The position numbers and the translations under genes were made by a program. Below, piece after piece: positions 39,401-54,400 of a stretch of 64,000 nt of DNA. The number at the start of each line of letters is the position of its first letter. Position 1 is the stretch's first letter. The DNA comes from Allolobophora icterica (Eukaryota > Annelida > Clitellata > Crassiclitellata > Lumbricidae), in the NCBI GenBank assembly GCA_963556255.1, contig OY744608.1:8679023-8743022 (forward strand), in the 5' to 3' direction. A model generated the notes under the pieces. It did no database searches, was not told where the DNA came from, and saw only the letters and a list, made by a program, of their open reading frames with translations.

Positions 39401-42400
39401 TACCCATGGCTGCTTCAGGGCTAGCTTAAAGCACTGCTCTTCTCTTTTTCTAAGTTTCTTTGTTCAACTTCAGGTTTTACTTAATGTAAGCACTAACATT
39501 TTGACTCGGCTAAGATCTCTTGCAATACGTTATGCACAGCCCACTTTAGAAATATTCAGAAAACTAAAGAACACACATATCCACGCAGTCTAACTACACC
39601 CTCACTAATTGAAAATGTAATTGTCATATTCCGATGAAAATTAATTCGCTTTGATGGAAAATATCCAACTAAACATAACAGAAGTTTTGTTTTAACTAAA
39701 ATACAGCATAAAATAATGTAACCATGTAATAAAAAAAGTAAAAATTACATCAATGTTGTAGAACGAATAAACGGAAACATGTACTAACGGATTTGTTGAA
39801 CCAAAAATAAACATTGAGCTGTACGGTAGCATAGGCTTTGGTCCGTTTTCATCTTGAGCATCATCTAAATAAAGAAAGATGACAAAACTCAATAGCAGAT
39901 TAGAGGTAATCATAATCTCGAGATTTCTACAGTGCTAAAAAGCGAGGTGCACAAGTCTAGTGGTTAGCATGTTGGGCTGTGTAAATCAAGAGATTGGGTG
40001 TTCAAAACTTCAAATCCCTACCAGGGCAGAAATTTGTTTGAGATATCTGCTCCACTTCAGCCCCCTAGCCAACTGATAATAAAGTGTAGACTGACTGAAC
40101 ACTGTCAGTGAGAAGGTCAGATGGCAAGGGATAGGACTGGCCACCCACCCTCATAAGCAAGGCTATGAAAAATGAAAATGGCTGCCTCTACAGACTAGCT
40201 TACGTCTGCTTCTTCTTCTTCATCTTCTTCTTCAATAGCAGATGAAATAAGGGCAAGACGATAATTTGGACAAAGTTTCGGATGATTAGGAAAGTTAAAT
40301 CAAATGAAAGATGAATTTTAACTAACACTAACGACAGGCTGAAATGATTGATAATCTGTAGTCCTCCTCTCAAAATTAGAACACTATTGCCACAAAAAGC
40401 GTAAGAAACACTTCAGCTTATCTTAAAGATGGGCCTTTTTAGAGCTGTACGACAGCTATGTTTAAGCACCTTCGTAAGGATCATAAAAGGGCTTTACAAG
40501 GACTCCACTAGAGTAGTTTCACTAAATAATTGAGTTGTATTTAAAAGTACAGAAGGTGTGGTTGGTTGACTGACCGTCGTTGTCATTGGGTCTGTTGTCC
40601 TTGGCGTTGGCCTCTTCGTTCTCTAGGTTGTTCTTTCCAGTGACATTGCTAAAAGAGATGCTGTCAATGAAAAGTGAGATTTGAACCATGTATGGCAAAG
40701 ACAGAGGCAAGAAACAGAATGACCAGACGAAGACAGAGGCAAGAGCAGGACAAAACAGGACACATAGAAACAAGACAAGGACAAAAAGGAAACAGGAAAG
40801 AGAGAGTAAAGATGGTGAGGAAGACAAGGTAAGTTGAGAGAAAGGAGAGTAAGGAAAAGGAATGCTAATAAATGCTAAGATGATAAATAGCACTTTAAAT
40901 AATTTCCAGCATATAAATTTAAAAAAAAATAATGAGCATACATCAAGAGTGGAGGAAAAGGAAGAGAACAAGAAGGACAAGCAGAAAGGACAAAGAGGAA
41001 GGAGACAGTCGATAAATGTAGCCTATACTAAAGATTTACGAAATATTTAACATTTGATATACATTATAGATTCAGATATTTTACTGAAATTCACATACAA
41101 ATTATTTTATTGCATCAACAACATGTATAATTAAAAATTTGGCACCAATGACTGGGGAAAAAAGACTGTGACCTGGGTTTTAATTTAAAACTTCCGAGCT
41201 GGTACTCTGCTTGGACCAGAGATATTTATTGTTAATACATGCCCGTCTACGGCGTCTAGTTAAAAGATGGATTTCTCCCAAACTTAACTCAGTTTTTGAC
41301 CTATCTCAAACAGCATGTCTGTGAATATGTCATACAACTGCTACGCATGCAGCACTGCTCTAAGCTCTCAAAGGTGCAGTATAAATGTAAGGTTATATTA
41401 CAGTAATTACACTGTAATAATGGTTCACGAATGACTTATATAGCACCACTATTAATTAACACAAATCTCATGCCGTACAACGCAATGCGTCACTGGCTGA
41501 GTATTTTCCAAGTGATGCAGACAGTATAGGTTTAAGTTTCCCTTGAAATTATCACTGTATATGGACCCTGAGCAGGTCCTAAATGCACACTGGCTTAGCA
41601 CCTGATTCCTGTGATCTTAGACAGTAATTGTAATCGTAATCTCCAAGCTTCTAAAGCACTACTCAAAGACCAAACGCGGGGCACCAGCCTATTCATGAGC
41701 GCTGGACAATTGTAGGTAAGCAACTTCTCCAAAGTCGCTATGCAGTGGCTTGAGGTAGATTCAAACCTCTGACCTTCCAGTTACAGGGCACATAACATAC
41801 CACTACACCACCACATCCCACTGACAAGATATGAATGAATGAGTAAAAATTCATTTAAGTCCAAAATTGAAGCTGCAGCATATGTATCAAGCTCACTTAT
41901 AGAATAGAATAGAATAGAATAGAATATGGAACAACCAGAGGCAACAAGAAGATTCTAACAGCGGAATGCGGACACTTACACGTTGAAATTTCCCATCTTC
42001 GGATCCTGATTGTTTTGCGAAGGTGGAGGACAGATGTTGACGTGCGGCGGTTCGATTCCACCTGGAATGGCACAAAACGGTCCTTCCTTCTCCAGTTCTT
42101 CTTGTCTTCTCTACGGACAAAAACAACAAAACATGTGAAAGATTTCCAGCTACAACGTTTGCAGTTGGAGAGTGGAATTACATGTCGAATTGTCAATGGA
42201 AAGAACCTATAATCAGCGTAACAAGGGTAGTCCATGCAGCATGGTGGCACATTCGATAACGCATTTGGTCTGTAATCCGACGACTGCAGGTTTAATACTG
42301 CTCAGCAGACTCCATGGAACAACCCTGGAGAAGTTTTTTGTTCATACTTCTCCAATACCATGCTTATAATTTTGTATTGGCATATGTTAGCAAGTAAACA

Positions 42401-45400
42401 GCAAGTCTTGCAAAGCACAGGCCTCATGACTAGGACTTTGGGACTAAATGGCAGAAAAGAGTGCCTCCTTACCTTCCATACTGGGACATGCAATGTTAAC
42501 TTTTCACTTTACTCTAAATGACAGCCTAGAGAGTGATTTCTGATTAGTGAGCAGAGACCCAAGTGTTTCAACATTGTATGTGTGTGTATATATGCATGCA
42601 TGGATGTATGGATGTATGTATGTATGCATGTATGTATGTATGCATGTATGATTTGTCACGGACGATTCGTCATGCGGACGTTTCGTCAGTGGACTGTTCG
42701 TCAGGCAGAAATTAAAATTGTTCATCCAACTTCTAGTTTCAGTGATATATTCATCAGTCACCGACAGCAATAAAATCGGAACTAAGACGATATTTTTTCA
42801 TGTAATTCCAACTTCTATTTTGAGTTTTAAGATGTAATACTTTCATCCGTCAATGAACGCTGAAAGTATTACATAATAAAAACTCAAACTATTCATCCAG
42901 CTTCTAGTTTGAGCTACATTTTCATCGCTAGTCCAGCTTCTAGATCGAGCTATATTTTCATCGCTCATCCAGCTTCTAGTTCAAGCTATATTTTTATAGC
43001 CCATCCAGCTTCTAGTTCGAACTATATTTTCATCGCTATAAGATAGTGTTAAGAAGTACCATAATTTGGTTGAGAGAGTGAGAAGTGCTGGTTCAGGGAT
43101 ATAAAAGAACAGAAGTTCTGACCTATCTCAGTGCAATTGCTTATATTTCTCACAACTAGCACCTTTAACAGTTACATCAGCGATGAAAACATTTCATAGT
43201 AAAACTTTAACTAGAAGTTGGAATTACCACGATAAACTATCGTTTTACAGTGTATTTTATTTCTGTTGAAGAATGATCGATGAAAATATTACGTATTAAA
43301 ACTCACAATAGAAGTTGAAATGGAATGGACTTATGTGCAGTTTCTGCAAAATGACATTACTTTAGCAAGCAGTTCATAATGGGAACTACGAAGCAGGGAA
43401 CAGCAGATGACAGCTCAAGGATGAGTTAACAGACATCTTCTCTAGCAATTTTTACAATTAAGTTGAAACCAAAGAAGAGGTCATTTTTGATGCAGTGTGA
43501 ATCGTTAAGCAACACCATCTCGCGTTAAGCAAAATGGTGCATAAACTGGGAGCATGTAAATGAGTTCACAATGTAGTTTGATAAATCTGTAAAACTTCTG
43601 AAGATCAAGTATAGCATGAAACCTGTTATAATTGATGACACAATAATCAGGCAATAGAAAACATAAAGTGTTCTTATTTCTATGCAAAAATCATAGTACC
43701 GCTAAAAGTCCAGAATGACAAGGTAGGTACAATTACAATCAAGTATGAGTTCAAAAGTATGAGTTTGAGTATAAAAAGCATGAGTTCAAAATGATAATAC
43801 CTTAAGTACAATTAAAAAAATGAAATTGTCAAAAAAATGAAATTGTTAAGCCAAAAAATTATGAAAGCAGGGGTATTTAATTTAAATTAACAATCATGCA
43901 GGAAGAGAAGAAGATTGACAGACAAACAGATATTAATTGAAATGAGACTGGAAATTTCCATAAAAGTAAAACTCCACCAAAAGCTGAAGATTATTCCCTT
44001 GTGCCATAAAATTTAACTTACATGCACACACTTAAAAAACGGATGAGAAATGACAGCCAAGTCAAGAAAGACGAAATGTAGTAACCCTAAAAGTGACATA
44101 GCTTGGATGAAAGAGAAAGAGAGAAAGCCGGAAGAGAAGAGAAGAGGCGCAGGCGGCCTCGTTCTCTGAATGCCTTAGACCTGATTGGACTCGGAGCCAA
44201 AGTGGGAAAATAATTCAGACTTGTATTCTTCTTTCTTCTGCAAATGCAAATTGCAACAGCTGGTCACGCGAAAGAACAAGCAGAACCACGACCACACAGT
44301 GTCGCTGTGCCTTTGTGAGGTCATACAGAGGAGCTATATAAATAGCAATTTCGATACAATGGTACACCACGAGAAAAACAGAACAATTACAGGAAGTACA
44401 AGAAACAACAAATGTACTCAATGTTACATATACGATACAATACAACTGTAATTAATGATCCCCTCTAAAAAGTTCAGAAGGGCACACTGAAGCCGGGCAA
44501 CCATTAAGATCCATAGGTAGACTGGCAGAGGTATGACAGTCTTGCTAAGAGAGTTGTGAACATGAGGAGGTAGAGAGTTCCAGATGTAAGGACCGGCAAC
44601 TGTGAATGAATGCTGACCAAAGACAAGACTTGTACCAGGAAAAACATACTTTCCAGCAGATGTTGATCGAAGAAGGGAGCGACCTACTTATAAAATTTAT
44701 GTAATTGTAATTTATAAACTTCTATCGCGCCATTGTCTGTTGCACAAGATATCACCTGTTGGTGCACAAAATCAAGCAGCAATCAGGTCAATATCCAGAA
44801 GATCATTAGTAAGACAGTACGAACAATTACACAGACATTAGATGAACGTGAAGAACTACAATGTTTTCATCACACTAGCACAAGGTACACATAAAGAACA
44901 GCCAGCACAAGGTACACACAAAGAACAGCCAGCACAAGGTACACATAAAGAACAGCCAGTGACAATGTGTTAACATAATTCACAATGACAACTGGTTAGC
45001 AAAGACAATCACAATAACATCAAGTTAACAACAATCACATCAAGGAAATCATCACAAACGAACAAAGTAGAACCGTTCTACTGCACAATAATAATACAAA
45101 ACTCAGAGTTTCAATGTGACATTTCTCAAAAGACTTTCAGAGAAAAGTCAAACTACTGACTCAATGAGCATTCAAACATCAGAAAAAATTAACACTTTAA
45201 CGACGAGCACGCATTAAAATGCATGAAAAACTAATCCCTCTCGTCGTTAAAGGGTTAAGTAATTCCTCAGAATAGGGCATTTACATAGTTGCTACGAATC
45301 ATCACATCAGCTACTACAGCAGCTGCATGCTACCATAACAGCTGCTACTATCATAGCAGCTGCATGTTATCATGACAGTAGGATACTACCAAAGAAGCTG

Positions 45401-48400
45401 CATGCTACCATAACAGCTGGATACTATCAAAGCAGCTACATGTTATCATAACAGCTGGATGCTATCACAGAAGCTGCATGCTACCATAACAGCAGGATAT
45501 GATCACGGCAGCTGCATGTTATAATAACAGCTGAATGCTATCACAAAAGCTGCATGCTACCATAACAGCAGGATACTATCACAGCAGCTGCATGTTATAA
45601 TAACAGCTGGATGCTATCACAGAAGCTGCATGCTACATAACAGCAGGATACGATCACGGCAGCTGCATGCTATCGTAACAGCTGGATGCTATCACAAAAG
45701 CTGCATGCTACCATAACAGCAGGATACAATCACAGCAGCTGCATACTACTACACAAATAACTAGTGCTACAAACACAGGCTATATACAATATATTAAAAA
45801 ATAAGAAAAGATTAAAAACTAATTCTGAATGTTCAACTACTGATTAATAAACAGAATCTACAGGTTCTTATTAAGTCTGGGATAGCACAGTCAAATCACT
45901 TTACTAAAGTGCAGTAAATGGTGGAAAAGGTGCTAAAACAGTTGGATACTGTTGGATATGTGATGGTGGAAAAGTGCTAAAACAGTAGCAGTGTAGCAGC
46001 TATCACAATCAGAGAGCAGAGCTGAATGACATGACAGCATATGACGTTCACCTGTTCATCCTTCTGTTCTTGTTCCTGTTCAGCAGCAGTAAGTTCTTGA
46101 GCGTTGGCCAGATTGTCAACAGCGATGGCCAAGAATACATTCAGCAGTGTATCTGAGAGAAACCGCTAAGAACGACAACTACCACAATCCACATGGAAAT
46201 TCAGTTTACAACACATACTCTACATCAATCCACTAATTCTGCAAGAATGCATCGATTTATAATTATGTATTATATTCATTCACATTGGGTCTGATAGAAC
46301 TATCACAGCTAGCACCCCTGGAAACCGGACTCGGACCCCCTTTGGACTACTCGTGAATAAGCTGGTGCCCCACACTTGGCTTTCGAGTGGCACCTTAGAG
46401 TTAGAAGTTTGGTAGATTATGATTACAATTATGATAACAGTGCCCCATTTGAGGTCATGTAAATACAATTGCTCATATAATATCAGTAAACCATCTGTTG
46501 GGGATGTGCTATATGATTTTGGGTTTATGATATTACTACATTTACAATCTGCTGTAAGCCAGTGAAAGGATACAGTTGCCAAAGAGAACCAGAACAATGA
46601 AGTAGATAGAGTAGAGCATTCCGTAATTATCGACACCACCCTGCGACTGAATTGCGTTGAACATCACCTCATTCCAGTCTTCACCCGTTAGAATCTAACG
46701 AGACACAAAAAGATAACAGATTTATTTTTAAAAATTTCTCATATTACTAAAACATCACCAAGAAAGAACATTAAGGATATGCTATCTGTCAATCAAGCAC
46801 CCATAATGCATTTTCACTGTATGTTTAAATGTTTTTTCTAGATCAGATCCAAGCGAAAAGTATCTAAGAGAACTGCTACACAAGTGTCCTGATACACACA
46901 TAAATACATACATACTTATGATACACATTACTCATTAATTCGTATATACATACATGTAAACATCCATACATGTACATTAGGGCTGTACCGAATATTCGCT
47001 TCATATTCGCTTCGGGGCCGAATAGTGGGAAAAATAGCTATTCGGTATTCGGCCGAATAGTAGCGGTCGGATGGAATACGAATAGTGGTCACGTGATATC
47101 TGTTTCTGCATATGCGACTGCTATAGCGAGTGGACTGAAGTAACTCTCTCATTAACATAATATAATATGCTGTGGTTGGAGCCAGGCGTTGCCTACTGCC
47201 TGGACCACGGTATCGCAGTGTCAGTAGTCTCATTCTTTGTGTACAGTGAGTGAACGTTAACGTATTTTTGAACGTTGTCGGTAGACCTATATTTTGTACA
47301 CTATTCGTATTCGTATTCGTATTCGGCCGAATAGTTGGTCCAATTATTCGTATTCGGCCGAATAGTGATAATCACCTATTCGGTACAGCCCTAATGTATA
47401 TATACATAGATACATACATAATAGCATACATACATACATACATACATACATAAGTAAGTAAATAAGTAAATTGTTTATTATACCAAAGTTCTGCATAACT
47501 GCGCTTTGTTTACATGCATCTAAACCGTGTATAACATACTACATGTTTTGTCTACCAATCAGCCTCAGACTCTCTGTGCCTCGTCTGCGACGGAGTTTAG
47601 TGTTCAGGGAGCTCGTGAAAATAATTATTCACTGAATCATCCTTCTGTTTTTGCAGGACTCAAACTCTAATATATCTTGATTGCCAGTAGAGCATGTAAA
47701 AAACTAGAAAATGGACAATGTTATTTGAATAGATGCCTCAGAAAATCTAATATGTTACAAATTTAAAGAAGCAATTTTTAAGGAATGACAGTGAGAGACA
47801 ACCGGAAAACGAACAGACTGTCCACTGAAAAGGACAATGAGGAAGAACAGTGGATAAAGAATGGAATTCGATTCTTTCAAATAGATACAACAGACCTAAT
47901 AAATCAAAGAGATCCAACAGATACAACACACCCAATAAATCAAGGAGATCCAACAAATCAAAGAGATCAAAGAGATCCAACAGATCAAACAAATCAAAGA
48001 GATCCAACATATCAAACAAATCAAAGAGATCAAATAGATCAACATCATATCAATGAGATCCAACAGATCAAAGAGATCCAACAGATCCAATAAATCAAAG
48101 AGATAAAAGAGATCCAATAGAACCAACAGATCCAAAAAATCAAACAGATTAAACAGATCAAACAGATCCAACAGATCCAACAGATCCAACAGTTCTAACA
48201 GATCCATCATATCAAAACAGATCCAGCAGATGCCGACAATGTTTTTGTGTAGCGCTGATAAATTTCAAAGATTACATTATATTCCATTAGAACTTTAGCA
48301 AAGGAGAAAGGTATACTGACAAATTCTGAGATCTTACTTGAAAAACGGTCAAAAGTGCAACAGCAAACGTATCAAAATGACTCGTCGGTCGGCCAGTTTC

Positions 48401-51400
48401 AAAATTCCACCTGTAAAAGACACCACAGATATAGGAATAAGTCACTAAATGCTATACTGATTTAACTACAATGCAACTGTTTAACATAAATTTGAAACAA
48501 CATTTTACAAAAGCTTGTAAACTTTAAGTAAGTGCAATACGACATGAGCAGTGCTGAAAATATTCAGAAATGTCAACTGACTGACTGACATATAGGCTTA
48601 GAAACTCCTAAAAATCTAATGTGCCAAAGCAGAATCTTAAACAGCTATACGCTATACTTACTCTCCACCGAAGAGTTGCATGCCGAGCAGAGCGAAGATG
48701 AGTATGAACAAGAAGAGCAAAAATAGAAGCGAAACAATGGAGCGCATACTGCTGAGCAGAGATATCACGAGATTACGCAGCGATGCCCAGTATCTACAGA
48801 TAAGAAAAATTGCCATGTAACACTGTTATGTCGTTACACCCAGTATCTAGATATAGCATAAATCACCATGTAACACTGTTATGTAGAACTACACCCAGTA
48901 TCTAGATATAGCATAAATCACCATGTAACACTGTTATGTAGAACTACACCCAGTATCTAGATATAGCATAAATCACCATGTAACACTGTTATGTAGAACT
49001 ACACCCAGTATCTAGATATAGCATAAATCACCATGTAACACTGTTATGTAGAACTACACCCAGTATCTAGATATAGCATAAATCACCATGTAATACTGTT
49101 ATGTAGTTACACCCAGTATCTAGATATAGCATAAATCACCATGTAACACTGTTATGTAGAACTACACCCAGTATCTAGATATAGCATAAATCACCATGTA
49201 ACACTGTTATGTAGAACTACACCCAGTATCTAGATATAGCATAAATCACCATGTAACACTGTTATGTAGAACTACACCCAGTATCTAGATATAGCATAAA
49301 TCACCATGCAGCACTGTTATGTAGAACTACACCCAGTATCTAGATATAGCATACATCACCATGTAACACTGTTATGTAGTTACACCCAGTATCTAGATAT
49401 AGCAATGTAACACTGTTATGTAGAACTACACCCAGTATCTAGATATAGCATACATCACCATGCAACACTGTTATGTAGTTACACCCAGTATCTACACAGA
49501 ACATAAATCACCACATGACACCGTTACATAAACACACTTAGCATCTAGATAATAGCATAAATCACCATGTAACACTGTTACCTAACTACACCCAGCATCT
49601 AGATATAGTATAAATCACCATGTAACACTGTTACCTAACTACACCCAGCATCTAGATATAGTATAAATCACCATGTAACGCTGTTACATAACTAAACCAA
49701 GCATCTAGATATAGCATAAATAACCACGTAACACTGTTACGCAGTTATACCAGCAACACTGTCCTACATCCCACTACTGGAAACATGAAGCAATTCTACC
49801 ATATTGTCTGGTGAAATCATTCACAAATGTCAATCACAATACAATATAATTCTAGGCTCATCCTACAAATCATGCCAACATATTCAAATCTGTAACAGTA
49901 ATTTAAAATTGAATGAACGCATGAGTCTGCAAGGGACTGAATAAATTAGCTAATTTTATCTTAATCAAGAGGTTACCTTAATTACAGTGATCTGAACTGA
50001 TTATTCCATGGAATAATAATTAACATGCATAAACGACTGACCTTGTGACCTTGAAGATACGAAGGAGTCTCATCGCTCGAAGAATACTTATGCCAAAGGA
50101 GCTGTCAGTGTAAAAGGTCGCCCAGATGACCTCAAACAAACTGCCAGCGATCACCTAAAATTATCAAATACGAAATTGAGTCAATTTTAACTTAAGGGGA
50201 TCGCCTTGTCTAAACTCCGCATCTTCTAATCATAAACACAAAATTATTTTGAACCACTTCAAGGAAAAGATCAACTCCAACATACGCATTCATATCTCAG
50301 TACATGTAAAGCACTCAAGAATTTATATAGCACCACTTTCATAAAAAGATGTATAAAGCATCAATAAAATGACCAACGACAAAGAAATACTGTCCTCCAA
50401 GGCACCAAGTAAATGATCAGACACATATCTACTCCACAGACTGAGAGGTATAACAAAGCAATTGTCTTTGGGAATCATTGTCTGATTGAACTGCAGAATC
50501 ACTGAATGAATCCTTGAGCACTGACTGACTCAGATATCACTGAGATTGAAGGAATGACTGAAGGAATGACTGACAGAATAACTGATGACTGAAGGATGAT
50601 GAGATCATTTACCACGCAGTCGAAGATGTTGAAAGAAGATTGAAAGTAGAGATGGATGCCGAGGCCGTACATTTTGAAGAACATCTCAAACATGAACAGA
50701 CCCAAGAAGACGAACTCTGCATAGGCTGCAAACACAGACAAAGCAAAACAAACAGGTACAATACCATCATTAAAAATGATGACAGTGACAATGACTATGC
50801 TGTTGCAGCTGCTGCTGAAGACAATGAAGACGATGTTGGTGAGGACAAAGAATATGATTATAATAATGATAACAGTGATTATGACAATGACTATGCCGTT
50901 GCAGCTGGTCAACTCCTCTCTTGCATTGTCGTGCATGCACTTCAGAAACTTAAGAAAGTCAGCAGTTTTAAACACAGATGTACCAGTACTTTGTCTTTGT
51001 ACAACACAAACTCATCATTAACCAGTTCTCTTTGTTGCTTCCAAAGACAGCATTTAATGGGGCTTCTGTTCAATAATTCATTAAAATCCACTGCCTCCTC
51101 AAAATAACCAATTAATTAATTACAGAATCTATTCAATACACATAGTAAAATAGAGATTTACATCTTTCCATTTTTGCTGCACACCTGACCATTCAATTAT
51201 TTTCTGGCAGACTTGAACCCTCAGACTATGCATTACAGGCAGTCACTCAAAAAAATGGCTACCAACGATACATAGCGCAGTGTTGCTGATAGTACATAAC
51301 ACTGTAATTGGAAAGTCGAAAGAAAATGCTCACAGAGGAATTCCGTTAGATACCGATCTTGGCCATAATGTTCAACAGCCACAAACACCGTGTTGAGGAA

Positions 51401-54400
51401 GACGAGAATGATGATCAGCCAATAGAAGACCTGGCTCTTGACGATGTGACGAATCTTAAATCTATCAGCAGAATAACTTAAGCATCATGTTTCAAACACA
51501 GCAACTGGAAACATTCCAACACTTAAAACTACTGTTACCAACAGTGCACAGCACTGTCAAAAAGTTACAAGATCTGTAATAACCAGTAATTATTTACTCT
51601 GTACACTGTACTGTTTACAGTATTGTACACTGTACATATATTATGTGTACAATTATGTACCTATGCACTACATCGGTTATAAAAGTATAATGTACTTACA
51701 TGGGCGTCCACAGGAATTTTTCTGGGGAGGGGGAATTACGTTTTTGCATAGAATAACTATTCATGAACACAGAAAAAGATGATATCCAGGGGGGCAAATC
51801 CCCTTTTGCCCCCCTCCTGACGCCCATCTGTACTTAGATACATACATACATACATATACACATGGACAATGCTCTATCAGCAAGCAAGATGGCATGCTAA
51901 ACCCTTTAACAACAAGAGGGATTAGTTTTTCCATACATTTCCATACATTTTAGTACATGCTCGTTGTTAAAATGTTAAGTAAATACTTTATTTACCACAA
52001 AGCACTCAAAACTATCTTTGGTTCAAACTTTTGGTATGCAGTGCTCAACCTAAAACTCTTCTGACACCTAAAACTGACTGAATAATTATCACACAAAAGT
52101 TTTAAAAATACATGTTAGTGTACAGATATAGAACTCTCCACTTTTCTACACCGTCACTAGCTATCAGCAAATAACACCGTCAACTGTGGGGAAAGATATT
52201 GTGGTCTCTTGGTAGTGTATTTGGTCTGAAATCTGATGTGTCTGGGTTGACTCTACTAATCAGACTCTGTCTAGTGATCCTGGACAAGTTGTTTGCACAC
52301 AATCATCTTTGTTATCGAGCAGTAGAATCTGGAACTGGTATACGCTGGGAAGTAAATGCCAAGTGATTCAATGCACTGTGCCGTGTCCAGGACCTTGGGA
52401 TGCACCCATTGCAGCCTCAAGGGCCATAGAAACAGGAATTGAGCTCTCCCCGATGTTCTACTAGGGTCACAGCAGCTTTACTTTTAGATAGTGAAGAGTG
52501 TGTCCTCAACTGAAACTTTAAAAAATTCAATGCGGTTAAGAATCAGTAAATAACACATACTTGAATCGTTTCTCAGTTCTCCAGAGGCTGGCAAATCGGC
52601 TGACTGGTTTCTTTTTCTGGCTTTGGTTGAACGGGTTATCGCCTACAACCACAAATCAAAATCTGCTATGCTCCATGTTTCGAAAAAGCGAATATCATAC
52701 ATCCTCTAAATTGTATTCAAACTTTCAGCTACTCTGAAGTAAGTAATAGCTCAAAAGAAAATGCAACTTATACAATTATAAATCATTAATATCAATGTTA
52801 AGTTTATTCAGTTATAAAGCTTATCTTCAGTTAAAACGATTACAATACCAAAGCACAGATAATAATATCAGTAACATAAAATAACATAAATGTAATAAAA
52901 CTAAATGAAATGACAAAGTTATTACTAAATTACATTCGTTATGGACATTCAAAAATATACAAAATCCTAACAAAACAGGACTTAACTTTATAAATCTTAA
53001 CAAAGTATGTTCTAAGCAGTCAGAGGCACATTACTGCACAGAACTTTTATGAAATAACTTAATAAATTCATGGATAGTCTGGAAAAGTTGAATTCCATAG
53101 TATGCATTTGTACTTCAGCATGCTAAGCACAGAATGGACTCAGATACTGCTCCACTTTCAGAAAAAGTATATAAAATATTAATTAAATCACCAACTACTT
53201 AAACCATAATTAGTTACGAAAAGTAAGAAGACTTACAAGCTTTTGATCAACACTAAGTCTCATTAAAATCTGTCAAAAAGTCTTGTTAAAATGTGTCAGT
53301 AAGCAAGATCTACAATCTTAAGCCCAGTTGAAATGCACTACATTTCACAAGCATACTGTCAATTTGCATTCACACACAATAAAACATTTTTGTGTGAGTG
53401 AGATTTGTCACTTGTAACAATCTTATACGTGTATGCAATAAAGACAGGAATCTCTCTTGATAAATCGTCCTTACTGATATCGCCGAAGAGCTCTTCATTT
53501 TCTTCCTCGTTGTCCAACTCGTCTGTTTCTTTGCTCATATTCTGCTTTATCTGCTTCATCTTGTGAGTTGCCACACGTCGCCGTGCTGATAAATATCACG
53601 AATAAAACATTGGAAAACTAATATTACTATTTGCTAACACATAACGTGTCTACTCCTAGAAGCAATGAGTTATAACAGCAGACACAATTGCGTGAAGGAA
53701 AACAGATCGAAGAATGATGGCCTCCAAGGTTTTGTATAGTTCAACACAGTTCTGGGACACAGTGGCCAAATGTATGTATACAGCACTCGACCTCTAAAGC
53801 ATAGGGTTCAGGTTCAGGCTTTGAATGGAGGACAATATCAAATACAGTTGCATTGTATCATATTCAACAATGCAAGCTATGTTGATTTCACATGATTGGC
53901 CTGAGTTTTTCTAAAAGGTGTAAATCTTAAACAACAGCCACTTGCCCACAATGCCATCTCTTCAGACACCCATTTGTCTCTTTTTATTATGAAGGGCAAA
54001 GTAGCAAACTGGCCACACTATTTAGCATCTGCTTTTTGAGACATAATACTGGCAACTATATTTAACCCGATGCGGACTGAAAGTGTAATCAGCAAACTGA
54101 ATGGCACGAAGGATGTCTTCAACAAAATACTCCATTAGGCAATCTGGCCACAGTTCATCAAACACTGATCTTCAATTGCACAGCAGCAAATCAGGACATG
54201 CACCCAAATCACTGTCTGTGAAATAGCAGCCTCTTCCACAGCCTGTGTGGATGCATGTATTGTATGTATGTGTGTATCTGGCTTATTTGTCAAATGCCTT
54301 TTAAGAACCTCACAAGGGAGCTTAAACTACACCTACATCAGCCAGTAGCCCCTTAAGGCATATATCTAATCCTGGCCAGCTTCCCTATGACTTTAAAGTC

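Noticed and set aside
47747..48210. Leu/Asp/Phe-rich minus ORFs and Arg/Ser-rich plus ORFs
   Set aside because: Products of the agatccaacagatc minisatellite; no conserved motif.
50640..51107. 155-residue plus ORF
   Set aside because: Antisense to Cav2 exon 5 and intron low complexity (repeated gacaatgactatgc); no family features.
51353..51354. Alternative donor GTATCT for Cav2 exon 4
   Set aside because: It shifts the frame at the next exon; the donor at 51333 preserves the conserved sequence before IIS2.
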